From: an uncultured Faecalibacterium sp.
Lineage (GTDB): Bacteria > Bacillota > Clostridia > Oscillospirales > Ruminococcaceae
Assembly: GCA_904394215.1 (NCBI GenBank)
Contig: CAJFNF010000001.1
Coordinates: 1 to 64,000 of the forward strand
Reading direction: 5' to 3'
DNA length: 64,000 nt
The translations under genes and the position numbers were made by a program. This document shows, piece by piece, positions 17,128-26,557 of the stretch. Under the pieces are notes generated by a model. That model was not told the DNA's origin. It did no database searches and saw nothing but the letters and a program-made list of their open reading frames with translations. Positions within the stretch are counted from its first letter, which is position 1. Every line of letters begins with the position of its first letter.

Positions 17128-18159
17128 ATGCGCAAGATTTCCCGTCGTTCGTTCCTGGCTGCTTCTGCTGCCGTGGCCGCTGCCGGCGCCCTGACTGCCT
17201 GCGGCGGTTCGTCTTCTACAGCGGCATCTTCCACCGCATCCTCGGCTGCTGCTTCTTCGGCAGCTGCCTCGGAGACTTCGGGGGAGAGCTATACCGTCGG
17301 CATCTGCCAGCTGGTGGAGCATGATGCTCTGGATGCTGCCACCGAGGGCTTCCAGGACGCTCTGACCGATCAGTTCGGCGATGCAGTCACCTTTGACCTG
17401 CAGAATGCTCAGAACGATACCGCCACCTGTGCCACCATCTGCAATGGCTTTGTGTCGGCCGGCGTGGACCTGATCCTGGCCAACGCTACCGCATCCCTGC
17501 AGGCTGCACAGGCTGCCACTGCGGATATTCCCATCCTGGGCACCTCCATTACTGAGTACGGTGTGGCTCTGGGCCTGGATGATTTCGACGGCACCGTCGG
17601 CGGCAACATTTCGGGCACTTCCGACCTGGCCCCGCTGGATCAGCAGGCAGCCATGATCCTGGAGTGGATGCCGGATGCCAAGACTGCCGGCCTGCTCTAC
17701 TGCTCGGCCGAGGCCAACAGCCAGTACCAGGTGGACGTGGTCCAGTCTGAGCTGGAGGCTGCCGGCCTGACCGTCACCCAGTATCCCTTCTCGGACTCCA
17801 ACGATCTGTCCTCGGTCTGCCAGCAGGCTGCCACCAACAGCGATGTCCTGTATGTGCCCACCGATAACACTGTTGCCGCCAATACCGGCATTGTGGATGG
17901 TATCTGCCGTCCCATGAAGAAGCCGGTGTTCGCAGGCGAAGAGGGCATCTGCAAGGGCTGCGGCGTTGCAACCCTGTCCATCAGCTACTACGATCTGGGC
18001 TACACCACCGGTGAGATGGCTGTCAAGATCCTGACTGGCGAGTCTGACATCTCTACCATGCCCATTGAGTACACCGATGTCACCAAGAAGTACAACAAGA
18101 CCATCTGTGATGACCTGGGCCTGACGGTTCCGGAGGGCTATGAGGCCATTGAGGCATAA
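17128..18159 (+). CDS. ABC transporter substrate-binding lipoprotein (TrpX-like, PF04392 type)
   Basis: Signal/lipobox ALTACGG; low-complexity SSSTAAS linker; VGICQLVEHDALDAATEGFQDAL. Confidence 0.88.
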   Translation: MRKISRRSFLAASAAVAAAGALTACGGSSSTAASSTASSAAASSAAASETSGESYTVGICQLVEHDALDAATEGFQDALTDQFGDAVTFDLQNAQNDTATCATICNGFVSAGVDLILANATASLQAAQAATADIPILGTSITEYGVALGLDDFDGTVGGNISGTSDLAPLDQQAAMILEWMPDAKTAGLLYCSAEANSQYQVDVVQSELEAAGLTVTQYPFSDSNDLSSVCQQAATNSDVLYVPTDNTVAANTGIVDGICRPMKKPVFAGEEGICKGCGVATLSISYYDLGYTTGEMAVKILTGESDISTMPIEYTDVTKKYNKTICDDLGLTVPEGYEAIEA

Positions 18160-18179
18160 ACCGCTTACTTAAATCATCT

Positions 18180-18253
18180 CGACGGGGAGAATGGCAAGCC
18201 ATCCGCCCCGCCTTTTACGTGTGCGACCGTCGGAGTTTTGGCTCCGGCGGTCG
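18180..18253 (+). other. Tandem hairpins between substrate-binding and permease genes
   Basis: CGGGG-AGA-ATGGCAAGCCAT-CCG-CCCCG then CCTTTTA; CGACCGTCGGAG-TTTTGG-CTCCGGCGGTCG (18224-18253). Confidence 0.7.
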
Positions 18254-18337
18254 TGGGCGTGTCCAAAGCTGTTTTGGTCCTGAAGCTGTCGCAGCCGAAG
18301 GATTGGACATAAATACGTAAAAATAGGAGGAATCATT

Positions 18338-19285
18338 TTGGAAGTTCTCGCGAGACTGGCAAATCTGCCCGGCGCGCTGCCGGGTGCCGTCGCCCAGGGC
18401 CTGATCTGGGGCATTATGGCCATCGGCGTTTACATTACCTACCGCATTCTGGATGTGGCCGACCTGACGGTGGATGGCTCCTTCGGCACCGGCGGTGCCG
18501 TCTGCGTCATGGCACTGCTGGGGGGCCACAACATCTGGGTCGCCCTGCTGCTGGCACTGATCTCGGGCCTGCTGTGCGGCCTGGTCACCGGCCTGCTCCA
18601 CACCTTTATGGGGATCCCCGCAATTCTGGCCGGCATTTTGACCCAGCTGGCCCTTTACTCGATTAACTTGAAAATCCTGGGCAAAGCCAACCAGTCCATC
18701 AACGTGGATAAATACGACCTGCTGATTTCTCTGCGGTGGGTCAAAGAGGCTGCGCTCCATAACCCTGTGGTGATGGTCATCCTGATCACTGCTGTTGTGA
18801 TTGCTATCCTTTACTGGTTCTTCGGCACCGAGCTGGGCTGCGGCATCCGCGCCACCGGTTCCAACCCCAACATGAGCCGGGCCCAGGGTATTAATACCAA
18901 CTTCAACATCGTGCTGGGCCTGATGGTTTCCAATGGGCTGGTAACCCTGTCGGGTGCTCTGCTGAGCCAGTATCAGGGCTTTGCTGATGTCAGCATGGGC
19001 CGCGGCGCCATCGTCATCGGCCTGGCTGCCGTCATCATTGGCGAGGCCATCTTCGGCCGTATCTTCCACAACTTCGCCCTCAAACTGGCCTCGGTTTCCA
19101 TCGGCGCTGTGATTTATTACATTGTCATCCAGCTGGTCCTGACCCTGGGCTTTGATGCCAACCTGCTGAAACTGCTGTCGGCTGCCGTCGTTGCCATCTT
19201 CCTGGCAGTCCCGTACTGGAAGGGAAAATACTTCTCCAAACCCGTATCCAAGAAGGCTCAGAAGGAGGATGAAACCCATGCTTGA
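18338..19285 (+). CDS. ABC transporter permease (TrpY/BMP-like)
   Basis: Multi-TM; GLIWGIMAIGVYITYRILDVADLTVDGSFGTGG; adjacent to SBP and ATPase. Confidence 0.88.
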   Translation: MEVLARLANLPGALPGAVAQGLIWGIMAIGVYITYRILDVADLTVDGSFGTGGAVCVMALLGGHNIWVALLLALISGLLCGLVTGLLHTFMGIPAILAGILTQLALYSINLKILGKANQSINVDKYDLLISLRWVKEAALHNPVVMVILITAVVIAILYWFFGTELGCGIRATGSNPNMSRAQGINTNFNIVLGLMVSNGLVTLSGALLSQYQGFADVSMGRGAIVIGLAAVIIGEAIFGRIFHNFALKLASVSIGAVIYYIVIQLVLTLGFDANLLKLLSAAVVAIFLAVPYWKGKYFSKPVSKKAQKEDETHA

Positions 19286-20072
19286 CATTCAGGATATTTC
19301 CAAAACCTTCAATGCAGGCACCGTCAATGAGAAGACGGCCCTGAACCATCTGTCCCTGCACCTGAACGAAGGCGACTTCGTTACCGTCATCGGCGGCAAC
19401 GGTGCAGGCAAGTCCACCATGCTGAATGCCGTGGCTGGCGTCTGGTCGGTGGATACCGGCAAGATCATGATTGACGGTGTCGACGTAACCCGCCTCAGCG
19501 AATACCAGCGGGCCAAATACATCGGCCGGGTGTTCCAGGATCCCATGACCGGCACCGCCGCCACCATGCAGATTGAAGAGAACCTGGCTCTGGCAGCCCG
19601 CCGCGGCAAACCCCGCACCCTCCGGATTGGCATCACCAAGAAAGAGCGGGAGGAGTACCGTGAACTGCTCAAGACCCTGGATCTGGGCCTGGAGGACCGT
19701 CTGACAGCCCGGGTAGGCCTGCTGTCCGGCGGCCAGCGCCAGGCGCTGACCCTGCTGATGGCCACCATGACCCGGCCCAAGCTGCTGCTGCTGGATGAAC
19801 ACACGGCAGCACTGGACCCCAAGACAGCCCTGAAGGTGCTGACCCTGTCGGCCAAGCTGGTGGCAGAGAATCACCTGACAACCCTCATGATTACCCATAA
19901 CATGAAAGACGCCATCAAGTACGGCAACCGCCTGATCATGATGCATGAAGGCCACATCATCTACGACGTAAGCGGCGAAGAAAAGAAACAGCTGAAAGTT
20001 TCGGATCTGCTGGCCAAGTTCCAGATGGCCAGCGGCGATGAATTTGCCAACGACCGCATGATCCTCTCCTGA
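19278..20072 (+). CDS. ABC transporter ATP-binding protein (TrpZ-like)
   Basis: GGNGAGKSTMLNAV, LSGGQRQALTLLMA, LLLLDEHTAALD; overlaps permease stop. Confidence 0.93.
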   Translation: MLDIQDISKTFNAGTVNEKTALNHLSLHLNEGDFVTVIGGNGAGKSTMLNAVAGVWSVDTGKIMIDGVDVTRLSEYQRAKYIGRVFQDPMTGTAATMQIEENLALAARRGKPRTLRIGITKKEREEYRELLKTLDLGLEDRLTARVGLLSGGQRQALTLLMATMTRPKLLLLDEHTAALDPKTALKVLTLSAKLVAENHLTTLMITHNMKDAIKYGNRLIMMHEGHIIYDVSGEEKKQLKVSDLLAKFQMASGDEFANDRMILS

Positions 20073-20088
20073 TTTTCATAAAATCAAT

Positions 20089-20118
20089 CGGCCCCCGGCG
20101 CAGCGTCGGGGGCCATTT
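20089..20118 (+). terminator. Terminator of the ABC operon
   Basis: GGCCCCCGGCGC AGCG TCGGGGGCC ATTTT. Confidence 0.8.
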
Positions 20119-20358
20119 TCTATGTGGATGCACCTCTGGATTCCAGCTCCATCTAAACAGCAAGCGTCGAGATTCAAAGCATAGAGGGTAACGTCGGTCC
20201 AACCAATACCTGTCCCTGGGCAGAACCGCTTTTCTCCTTATGGATTGCCGCGCCGTCGGCGGGGGCATTTTTTGAAAGGGACTGTTCATCGCCCTCTTAT
20301 TCTTGCCCATGTACATATTTGTAGAATCGCGCGCCTGGCAGGCGGGCTGTACAAGGAA

Positions 20359-20392
20359 AAAAGCCCGGAACTTTTGGTTCCGGGCTTTTGTT
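20359..20392. terminator. Bidirectional terminator
   Basis: AAAAGCCCGGAAC-TTTTG-GTTCCGGGCTTTT. Confidence 0.8.
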
Positions 20393-20414
20393 TATGTATT
20401 TGACTCTGCAACAA

Positions 20415-21068
20415 TCAGGCCAGCAGCAGCTTGCCGATCCGGCGCATGGGGCGGCCAACCTGTTTGGCGGTCATGCCCACAAAGATAGCAGCGGCAACGG
20501 TGCCTTCACGGACGCCGGCCAGAGTGTGCAGGAACAGGAAGGAGAGAACCACAGCGATGATAACCATCGAGCAGTCCACCGAAATCTTTGCCTTGGCAAA
20601 GGGAAGCTTCACAGTCTTGACCAGGGCCAGGGCAACACCCTCGCCGGCCATGGTAACCACATCAGCGGTAACCTCGAAGCTGACGCCGATACCCACCAGC
20701 AGGATGCCCAGAATGCAGAAAATCCACTGCTGCCAGTAAGCAACCGGGGTAATGGAAGACAGAACCCAGACAGCCAGGTCGGTCAGATAGCCGAAAGCAA
20801 TGGCCACAGGCACCTGAATCAGCTGTACCAGCTCAAACTGACGGCGGAGCAGGAGGATCTGGATGATCACCAGGCAGCAGTTCACCAGGATGGTGGTTTC
20901 ACCCACAGTCATGGGAACGATCATGCTTAGAACATAGGGAATGCTGGATACCGGCGATGTGCCCAGGCCAGCCTTAATGGAAAAGGCTACGCCAAAGGAC
21001 ATGATAAACAGACCTACCAGCAGGGTCAGATAACGGCGGATCAAATTGTTTACGGTGCGGTTTTTCAC
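20415..21068 (-). CDS. YczE/YitT-like integral membrane protein (DUF6198-like)
   Basis: LFIMSFGVAFSIKAGLGTSPVSSIPYVLS...; about 5-6 TM segments. Confidence 0.75.
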   Translation of the reverse strand: MKNRTVNNLIRRYLTLLVGLFIMSFGVAFSIKAGLGTSPVSSIPYVLSMIVPMTVGETTILVNCCLVIIQILLLRRQFELVQLIQVPVAIAFGYLTDLAVWVLSSITPVAYWQQWIFCILGILLVGIGVSFEVTADVVTMAGEGVALALVKTVKLPFAKAKISVDCSMVIIAVVLSFLFLHTLAGVREGTVAAAIFVGMTAKQVGRPMRRIGKLLLA

Positions 21069-21502
21069 GTGGGACTCTTCCTTTCTACATTCAATGTGTC
21101 ACATAGATCAGCCAACATGGCGCACAGCAGTTCCCGCTGCTCCCCCGTCAGGGAAGCGGCAGCAGCTTCGTCAGCCTGGCGGAAGGCAAGATCCATGGCC
21201 TGGGCCACCTCCTGCCCCCGGGGTGTCAGCGTAACATACAGAGAACGCCGGTTTCCCTCATGCCGCGCCCGATCAATCAGGCCGTCCCGCTCCATTCGGG
21301 TCAAAATGGTGCCGACGGTGGCAGGTTCGATCTCGCAGTAGTCGGCGATGGCTTTCTGGTTGGTTTCCCCATTGTGTAAGAGGAATTCCAAAACCTTGGG
21401 CTGTCCGGGGGACAGCCCCAACGCAGACGCACGGGCGAGAATCTCGCGGTTCATGGCAGATTGAGCGCGCAGCAGCAGGCGATGCAGAGGTTGGTTGACC
21501 AT
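21065..21502 (-). CDS. MarR-family transcriptional regulator
   Basis: GLSPGQPKVLEFLLHNGETNQKAIADYCEIEPATVGTILTRMERDGLIDRARHEGNRRSLYVTLTPRG; 4-nt overlap with downstream membrane gene. Confidence 0.92.
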   Translation of the reverse strand: MVNQPLHRLLLRAQSAMNREILARASALGLSPGQPKVLEFLLHNGETNQKAIADYCEIEPATVGTILTRMERDGLIDRARHEGNRRSLYVTLTPRGQEVAQAMDLAFRQADEAAAASLTGEQRELLCAMLADLCDTLNVERKSPT

Positions 21503-21607
21503 ATCAATACCTTCCCTTGATGATTCTAAGCTTGCTGATTGTGTCAAAGCATATGATGTGCTTTTCGCACAAGATTGTCGAGCATCAATGTGAACAAATA
21601 TACCAAA

Positions 21608-21637
21608 CAAAAAGCCCTGCCTTTTTTTCGGCAGGGC
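21608..21637 (-). terminator. Terminator of the GlsB/YeaQ gene
   Basis: AGCCCTGCC-N-GGCAGGGCT with T-run on the minus strand. Confidence 0.65.
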
Positions 21638-21650
21638 TGTCGAAACCCAT

Positions 21651-21905
21651 TCAGCGGGCAATTTTCCGGGCAATCCAGATGCAGACACAGGCACCCAGCA
21701 CTGAGACGACAAAATCGCCTACAAAGCCAAAGGCCCGCAGGCCGATCAGTCCCAGCAGAAAGCTGCCGACGATGCCGCCCAGCATGCCCAGAATGATATT
21801 GTGGAACGCAGAGGAAGTGTCACTGCCCATCAGGCGCCCGGCCACATAGCCGGCCAGAGCACCTACCAACAGGCTGAAGATCAGGGAAAACAGAGAAAAC
21901 AACAT
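21651..21905 (-). CDS. GlsB/YeaQ/YmgE-family membrane protein
   Basis: GALAGYVAGRLMG...NIILGMLGGIVGSFLLGLIG glycine-rich TM pattern. Confidence 0.88.
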   Translation of the reverse strand: MLFSLFSLIFSLLVGALAGYVAGRLMGSDTSSAFHNIILGMLGGIVGSFLLGLIGLRAFGFVGDFVVSVLGACVCIWIARKIAR

Positions 21906-21932
21906 AGGGATACCTCCTGAGAACTGCTGTAT

Positions 21933-22625
21933 TTAGGTTGCAGCGTTTGTTTCAGTGTTGGCTTCCCGGGCCATGCGGCAGACATCCGCCAGACAGCAGG
22001 CGGCGCAGTTGGGCTTTCGGGCGTCGCAGACTGCCCGGCCATGGAGCACAAACCGGTGGCACAGGTCGCTGCCCTCCTCGGGCGGGATGATCTGCCACAG
22101 AAGCATTTCCACCTTCTGGGGCTCTTTCACATTGTCCACCAGGCCGATCCGGTTGCACAAACGAATGCAGTGGGTATCGGTAACGATGGCAGGTTTGCCA
22201 AACACATCCCCCATAATCAGATTAGCGCTCTTACGGCCTACACCGGGCAGAGCCAGCAGTTCCTCAAATGTTGTGGGAACCTGGCAGTTGTATTTATCCC
22301 GCAGCACACGCATGCAGGCAGAAATATCCCGGGCCTTGGAGTGTCCCAGGCCGCAGGGCTTGACGATGGCCTCGATCTCTTCCGGCTCGGCGGCCGCCAG
22401 GGCGGCCACGCCTGGGTACTTGGCAAATAAGTCTTCCACCACTACATTGACCCGGGCATCAGTGCACTGGGCGGCCAGCCGCACGCTGACCAGCAGCTGC
22501 CATGCATCGGCATAGTCCAGGGTGCAGGCTGCGTCGGGGTACTCCGCCTTCAGCCGCTCAATGACGGTGAGGGCCAGTTCCTTTTTCGCCGCAAGCTCTG
22601 CGGCAGACATCTGCTTTTTGGGCAT
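21933..22625 (-). CDS. nth: Endonuclease III
   Basis: LPGVGRKSANLIMGDVFG HhH; VTDTHCIRLCNRIG; C-terminal Fe-S cysteines CDARKPNCAACCLADVC. Confidence 0.94.
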   Translation of the reverse strand: MPKKQMSAAELAAKKELALTVIERLKAEYPDAACTLDYADAWQLLVSVRLAAQCTDARVNVVVEDLFAKYPGVAALAAAEPEEIEAIVKPCGLGHSKARDISACMRVLRDKYNCQVPTTFEELLALPGVGRKSANLIMGDVFGKPAIVTDTHCIRLCNRIGLVDNVKEPQKVEMLLWQIIPPEEGSDLCHRFVLHGRAVCDARKPNCAACCLADVCRMAREANTETNAAT

Positions 22626-22791
22626 GGAAATTCCACCTCCTGGATATTGTTGCTGTGATGATATCACGTTTTGCGGATTTTGTAAATATGACCGATGGTG
22701 ACTGAGTGGCCTTGTCCTTTGGTCCAAAATGCTGTATAATATTCATAATTATTCTCACAGCTGGGAAACTGTGACAGAAAGGTGGTTTGTG

Positions 22792-24057
22792 ATGCGGGAA
22801 CCTTTGGCACAGCGTCTGCGGCCCAAGACGCTGGGGGATGTCTGCGGCCAGCAGCATTTGCTGGCACCGGGCCGGGTCTTCCGGCGCACCATCGAGAGCG
22901 GCCATATCCCCAATATGATTTTCTACGGTCCTTCCGGCACCGGCAAAACCACGGTGGCCCGGATCATCGCAGAAAACAGCGGTATGACCCTTCACAAGCT
23001 CAATGGTACGTCCTGCGGGACAGGGGATATCAAAGCGGTGTTCAAAGACATTGGCACCCTGGCCGGAGCAGGGGGGATCCTGTTGTATCTGGACGAAATC
23101 CAGTATCTCAACAAAAAGCAGCAGCAGAGCCTTCTGGAGTGTCTGGAAGAGGGAACCGTCACCCTGATTGCCTCCACCACCGAAAACCCTTACTTTTATA
23201 TTTATAACGCTCTGCTGTCCCGGTGCACCGTCTTTGAGTTCAAAAGCTTGACGGCCCAGGATGTGGAGCAGGGAATCCGGAACGCAGTGGCCCGGCTGTC
23301 CCAGGAGGAAACCCCCATTGCCATCACCGACGAAGCGGCCCGGTATCTGGCTGAAAGCGCCGGCGGTGATATGCGCAAAGCGCTGGGCAGCCTGGAGTTC
23401 GCCATTGCAGCCGCCGAGATTGGCCCTGAAGGCAAGACCGTCACCCTGGACATGATCCAGCAGGTTACCCGCCGAACCGCCATGCGCTACGACAAGGACG
23501 GCGACGACCATTACGACATTGTCTCTGCGTATCAGAAGTCGATGCGGGGTTCGGATCCCAATGCAGCCCTTCACTATCTGGCCCGGCTGCTGGAGGCAGG
23601 GGATTTGCCGTCGGCATGCCGGCGCCTGATGGTCTGTGCCTGTGAGGATGTAGGTCTGGCTTATCCCCAGATCATCCCCATCGTCAAGGCTGCTGTGGAT
23701 GCCGCCAACATGGTAGGGCTGCCTGAGGCACGGATTCCGCTGGCAGATGCGGTGATTCTGGTTTCCACCAGCCCCAAGTCCAACAGCGGCGAAGCCGCCA
23801 TTGATGCAGCCCTGGCCGATGTTCGGGCCGGCCGGACCGGGCCTGTGCCCCGCCAGCTGCAGAACAAACATTTTGATGGCGCAGATGCGCTGGTCAAAGG
23901 GCAGAACTACAAATACGCCCAGGCTTACAAGAATCACTGGGTAGAGCAGCAGTATCTGCCTGATGCCATTAAGGACGCCCAATATTACACCTATGGGGAT
24001 AACCGTACCGAGCAGGCGGCCAAGGCCTACTGGACAAAAATCAAAGGCGAAGTTTAA
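22792..24057 (+). CDS. rarA: Replication-associated recombination ATPase RarA/MgsA
   Basis: PLAQRLRPKTLGDVCGQQHLLAPG; GPSGTGKTTVARIIA; LYLDEIQYLNKKQQ. Confidence 0.93.
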   Translation: MREPLAQRLRPKTLGDVCGQQHLLAPGRVFRRTIESGHIPNMIFYGPSGTGKTTVARIIAENSGMTLHKLNGTSCGTGDIKAVFKDIGTLAGAGGILLYLDEIQYLNKKQQQSLLECLEEGTVTLIASTTENPYFYIYNALLSRCTVFEFKSLTAQDVEQGIRNAVARLSQEETPIAITDEAARYLAESAGGDMRKALGSLEFAIAAAEIGPEGKTVTLDMIQQVTRRTAMRYDKDGDDHYDIVSAYQKSMRGSDPNAALHYLARLLEAGDLPSACRRLMVCACEDVGLAYPQIIPIVKAAVDAANMVGLPEARIPLADAVILVSTSPKSNSGEAAIDAALADVRAGRTGPVPRQLQNKHFDGADALVKGQNYKYAQAYKNHWVEQQYLPDAIKDAQYYTYGDNRTEQAAKAYWTKIKGEV

Positions 24058-24073
24058 AAGGGGGGACAACGGA

Positions 24074-24481
24074 ATGCGCTACTCAAAACAGAGGGAACTG
24101 GTCATGCAGCAGGTAGAGGCCCTGAGCGATCATCCCACCGCAGAAGAAATCTATCAGCATGCACGCCAGGAGTGTCCCGGGCTGAGTCTGGGCACCGTTT
24201 ACCGGAACCTCAACAGCCTGGTAGAGGCTGGCCGGGTCCGCCGGGTGTCGGTACCTGGACAGCCCGACCGGTTTGATCACACCTTATCTTGGCACAGCCA
24301 CCTGTACTGTACCCGGTGCGGCCAGGTCAGTGACCTGGCCCTGGGCGACGATGTGATGCGCCGTCTCATGGACAGCCAGCCCGAACGGATTACCGATTGC
24401 GTGCTGACCTGGATCGGCGTGTGCGAAAACTGCGCCAAAAAGGAAAAGGCTCGCAGCGAAGCGCTCCAGGCAGCCCTGTAA
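24074..24481 (+). CDS. Fur/PerR-family regulator
   Basis: MRYSKQRELVMQQVEALSDHPTAEEIYQHARQECPGLSLGTVYRNLNSL; HSHLYCTRCGQ. Confidence 0.92.
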   Translation: MRYSKQRELVMQQVEALSDHPTAEEIYQHARQECPGLSLGTVYRNLNSLVEAGRVRRVSVPGQPDRFDHTLSWHSHLYCTRCGQVSDLALGDDVMRRLMDSQPERITDCVLTWIGVCENCAKKEKARSEALQAAL

Positions 24482-24502
24482 ATCTGTACATAAAAATTTC
24501 CC

Positions 24503-24531
24503 TTGTCTCGCAGGGGAGAAACCTGTATAAT
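24503..24531 (+). promoter_or_regulatory. Promoter for miaB-ylbF-mutSL
   Basis: TTGTCT-N17-TATAAT. Confidence 0.7.
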
Positions 24532-24582
24532 AGATAAGATGGAATCGGGCCGCCTGGCCCAGAAAAGAAGGAACCCGGCGGC

Positions 24583-25998
24583 TTGGTCCGCATGGGTGAA
24601 GGATGGTCATTTTTGGAATACATAACATACGAACACAACGCTGAGGCGGCGGCTGTCATCAGCCGTTATTATGATACGCCGCCTCTGGCTTACGTCCACA
24701 GCTACGGCTGCCAGCAGAACGTCAACGACGGCGAGCGAATCAAAGGCGTACTGGTGGACATCGGCTACGGCCTTTGTGATAAACCGGAAGATGCCGACCT
24801 GATTCTCTTCAACACCTGTGCGGTGCGGGAGCACGCAGAGCAGCGGGTCTTCGGCAACGTTGGCGCCCTCAAGGGGCTGAAAGAAAAGAAGCCGGGGCTC
24901 ATCATCGGTCTGTGCGGCTGTATGGCCAATCAGAAGCATGTGGTGGAGAAGCTGCGCCAGAGCTATCCCTATGTGGATCTGGTCTTTGGCGTGGACGGCA
25001 TCGACACCTTGCCGGGCCTGATTGTGCGCAAATTGGAAAAGCACAAGCGGATTCTGCTGGACCCGGCCCAGCGTCCGGTGATCGTGGAAAACCTGCCCAT
25101 CCGGCGGGAAAGCGAATTCCGGGCCTGGCTGCCCATCATGTACGGCTGTGACAACTTCTGCACCTACTGCATCGTGCCCTATGTCCGCGGCCGGGAAAAG
25201 AGCCGCCGGCCTGCCGATATCCTGGCAGAGTTCAAGGGTCTGATTGCAGCCGGCTACAAGGAAATCACCCTGCTGGGCCAGAATGTCAACAGCTACGGCA
25301 AGGGCCTGGAAGAATCCATCGATTTCTCTGACCTGCTCAATCTGCTGTGCAGCGTGCCGGGGGACTATCAGATTCGGTTCATGACCAGCCATCCCAAGGA
25401 TGCCAGCCGGAAGCTGATTGACACCATCGCGGCCCAGCCCCATCTGTGCAAGCATCTGCACCTGCCGGTGCAGTGCGGTTCCGACCGGCTGCTGGCCAGG
25501 ATGAACCGCCACTATACGGTGGAGCACTATCTGGAGCTGATCGACTACGCCAGGGCCCGGGTGCCGGGGATCACTTTCTCCAGCGATATCATTGTGGGCT
25601 TCCCCGGCGAGACCGAAGAAGACTTCCAGGAGACCCTGGACCTGGTCCGGAAGGTAGGCTACATGCAGCTGTTCACCTTCATCTATTCCAAGCGTGAAGG
25701 CACACCTGCTGCCACCTACCCGGACGATACCACCCGCCAGGAGAAAACCGACCGGATGTCCCGGCTGCTGGCAGTCCAGGATGAGATTGCCATGGGTCTG
25801 GTGAAGGCCCAGGTGGGTCAGACGGTGCGTGTCCTGGTGGAGGGCTATGGACGCCTGGAGGGCAACCTTTCGGGCCGACTGGACAACAACCTGACGGTGG
25901 AGTTCCCGGCAGATGCCTCTCTGATGGGCCAGTACGTGATGGTTCACCTGACCGGCGCCCGTGCCACCGTCCTGCTGGGCGAATGGGTCGCTCAGTGA
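24583..25998 (+). CDS. miaB: tRNA-2-methylthio-N6-dimethylallyladenosine synthase
   Basis: YGCQQNVNDGERI; CDNFCTYCIVPYVRGREKSR radical SAM; TRAM C-terminus. Exact start uncertain. Confidence 0.95.
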   Translation: MVRMGEGWSFLEYITYEHNAEAAAVISRYYDTPPLAYVHSYGCQQNVNDGERIKGVLVDIGYGLCDKPEDADLILFNTCAVREHAEQRVFGNVGALKGLKEKKPGLIIGLCGCMANQKHVVEKLRQSYPYVDLVFGVDGIDTLPGLIVRKLEKHKRILLDPAQRPVIVENLPIRRESEFRAWLPIMYGCDNFCTYCIVPYVRGREKSRRPADILAEFKGLIAAGYKEITLLGQNVNSYGKGLEESIDFSDLLNLLCSVPGDYQIRFMTSHPKDASRKLIDTIAAQPHLCKHLHLPVQCGSDRLLARMNRHYTVEHYLELIDYARARVPGITFSSDIIVGFPGETEEDFQETLDLVRKVGYMQLFTFIYSKREGTPAATYPDDTTRQEKTDRMSRLLAVQDEIAMGLVKAQVGQTVRVLVEGYGRLEGNLSGRLDNNLTVEFPADASLMGQYVMVHLTGARATVLLGEWVAQ

Positions 25999-26050
25999 CC
26001 GGACAAGATAACAGCCAGAAACTTTTAAAAGAAAAAGGAGACCAATTACA

Positions 26051-26458
26051 ATGGATTGCATTGATCTTTTCAAGCGTGCCGCAATGGCCATGCAGACCGA
26101 CAGCCGTTACCTGGCTCTGGACCAGGCCCGCAAGATGAACGACAGCGACGAAGAGCTGCAGAACATGATCGGCGAGTTCAATCTGGCCCGGATGGATCTG
26201 AACAATGAGATCAGCAAGACCGAGCGGGATGACGCCCGGGTGGCTGAGCTGAATGAAAAGGTGAACAGCCTTTACAGCAAGATCATGAACGATGAGGGCA
26301 TGGTGGCCTACAATGAGGCCAAGCGGGATTGCGAAGCTCTTGTGAATTATATCGACGCTATCATCAACACCGCGATGAATGGCGGCGACCCCATGACCGT
26401 GCAGGAGCCCACCAGTTCCTGCTCCGGCAGCTGCTCCACCTGCGGCGGCTGCGGCTGA
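26051..26458 (+). CDS. YlbF/YmcA-family protein with Cys-rich C-terminus
   Basis: DSRYLALDQARKMNDSDEELQNMIGEFNLARMDL; C-terminal SSCSGSCSTCGGCG; located between miaB and mutS. Confidence 0.85.
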   Translation: MDCIDLFKRAAMAMQTDSRYLALDQARKMNDSDEELQNMIGEFNLARMDLNNEISKTERDDARVAELNEKVNSLYSKIMNDEGMVAYNEAKRDCEALVNYIDAIINTAMNGGDPMTVQEPTSSCSGSCSTCGGCG

Positions 26459-26469
26459 GTCCGGTGATC

Positions 26470-26504
26470 AACGCGGCTGTGCATTTGCAGAGCCGCGTTT
26501 CCTT
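26470..26504 (+). terminator. Hairpin after the YlbF gene
   Basis: AACGCGGCT-N12-AGCCGCGTT then TCCTTGTCTT. Confidence 0.5.
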
Positions 26505-26557
26505 GTCTTATTGGGGAACAGGATGCCCAGTGCATCCACAGAAAGAAGGGGAATGCC

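Noticed and set aside
17200-17290. Ser/Ala-rich low-complexity run in the substrate-binding protein as a repeat element
   Set aside because: Normal flexible linker after a lipoprotein signal peptide.
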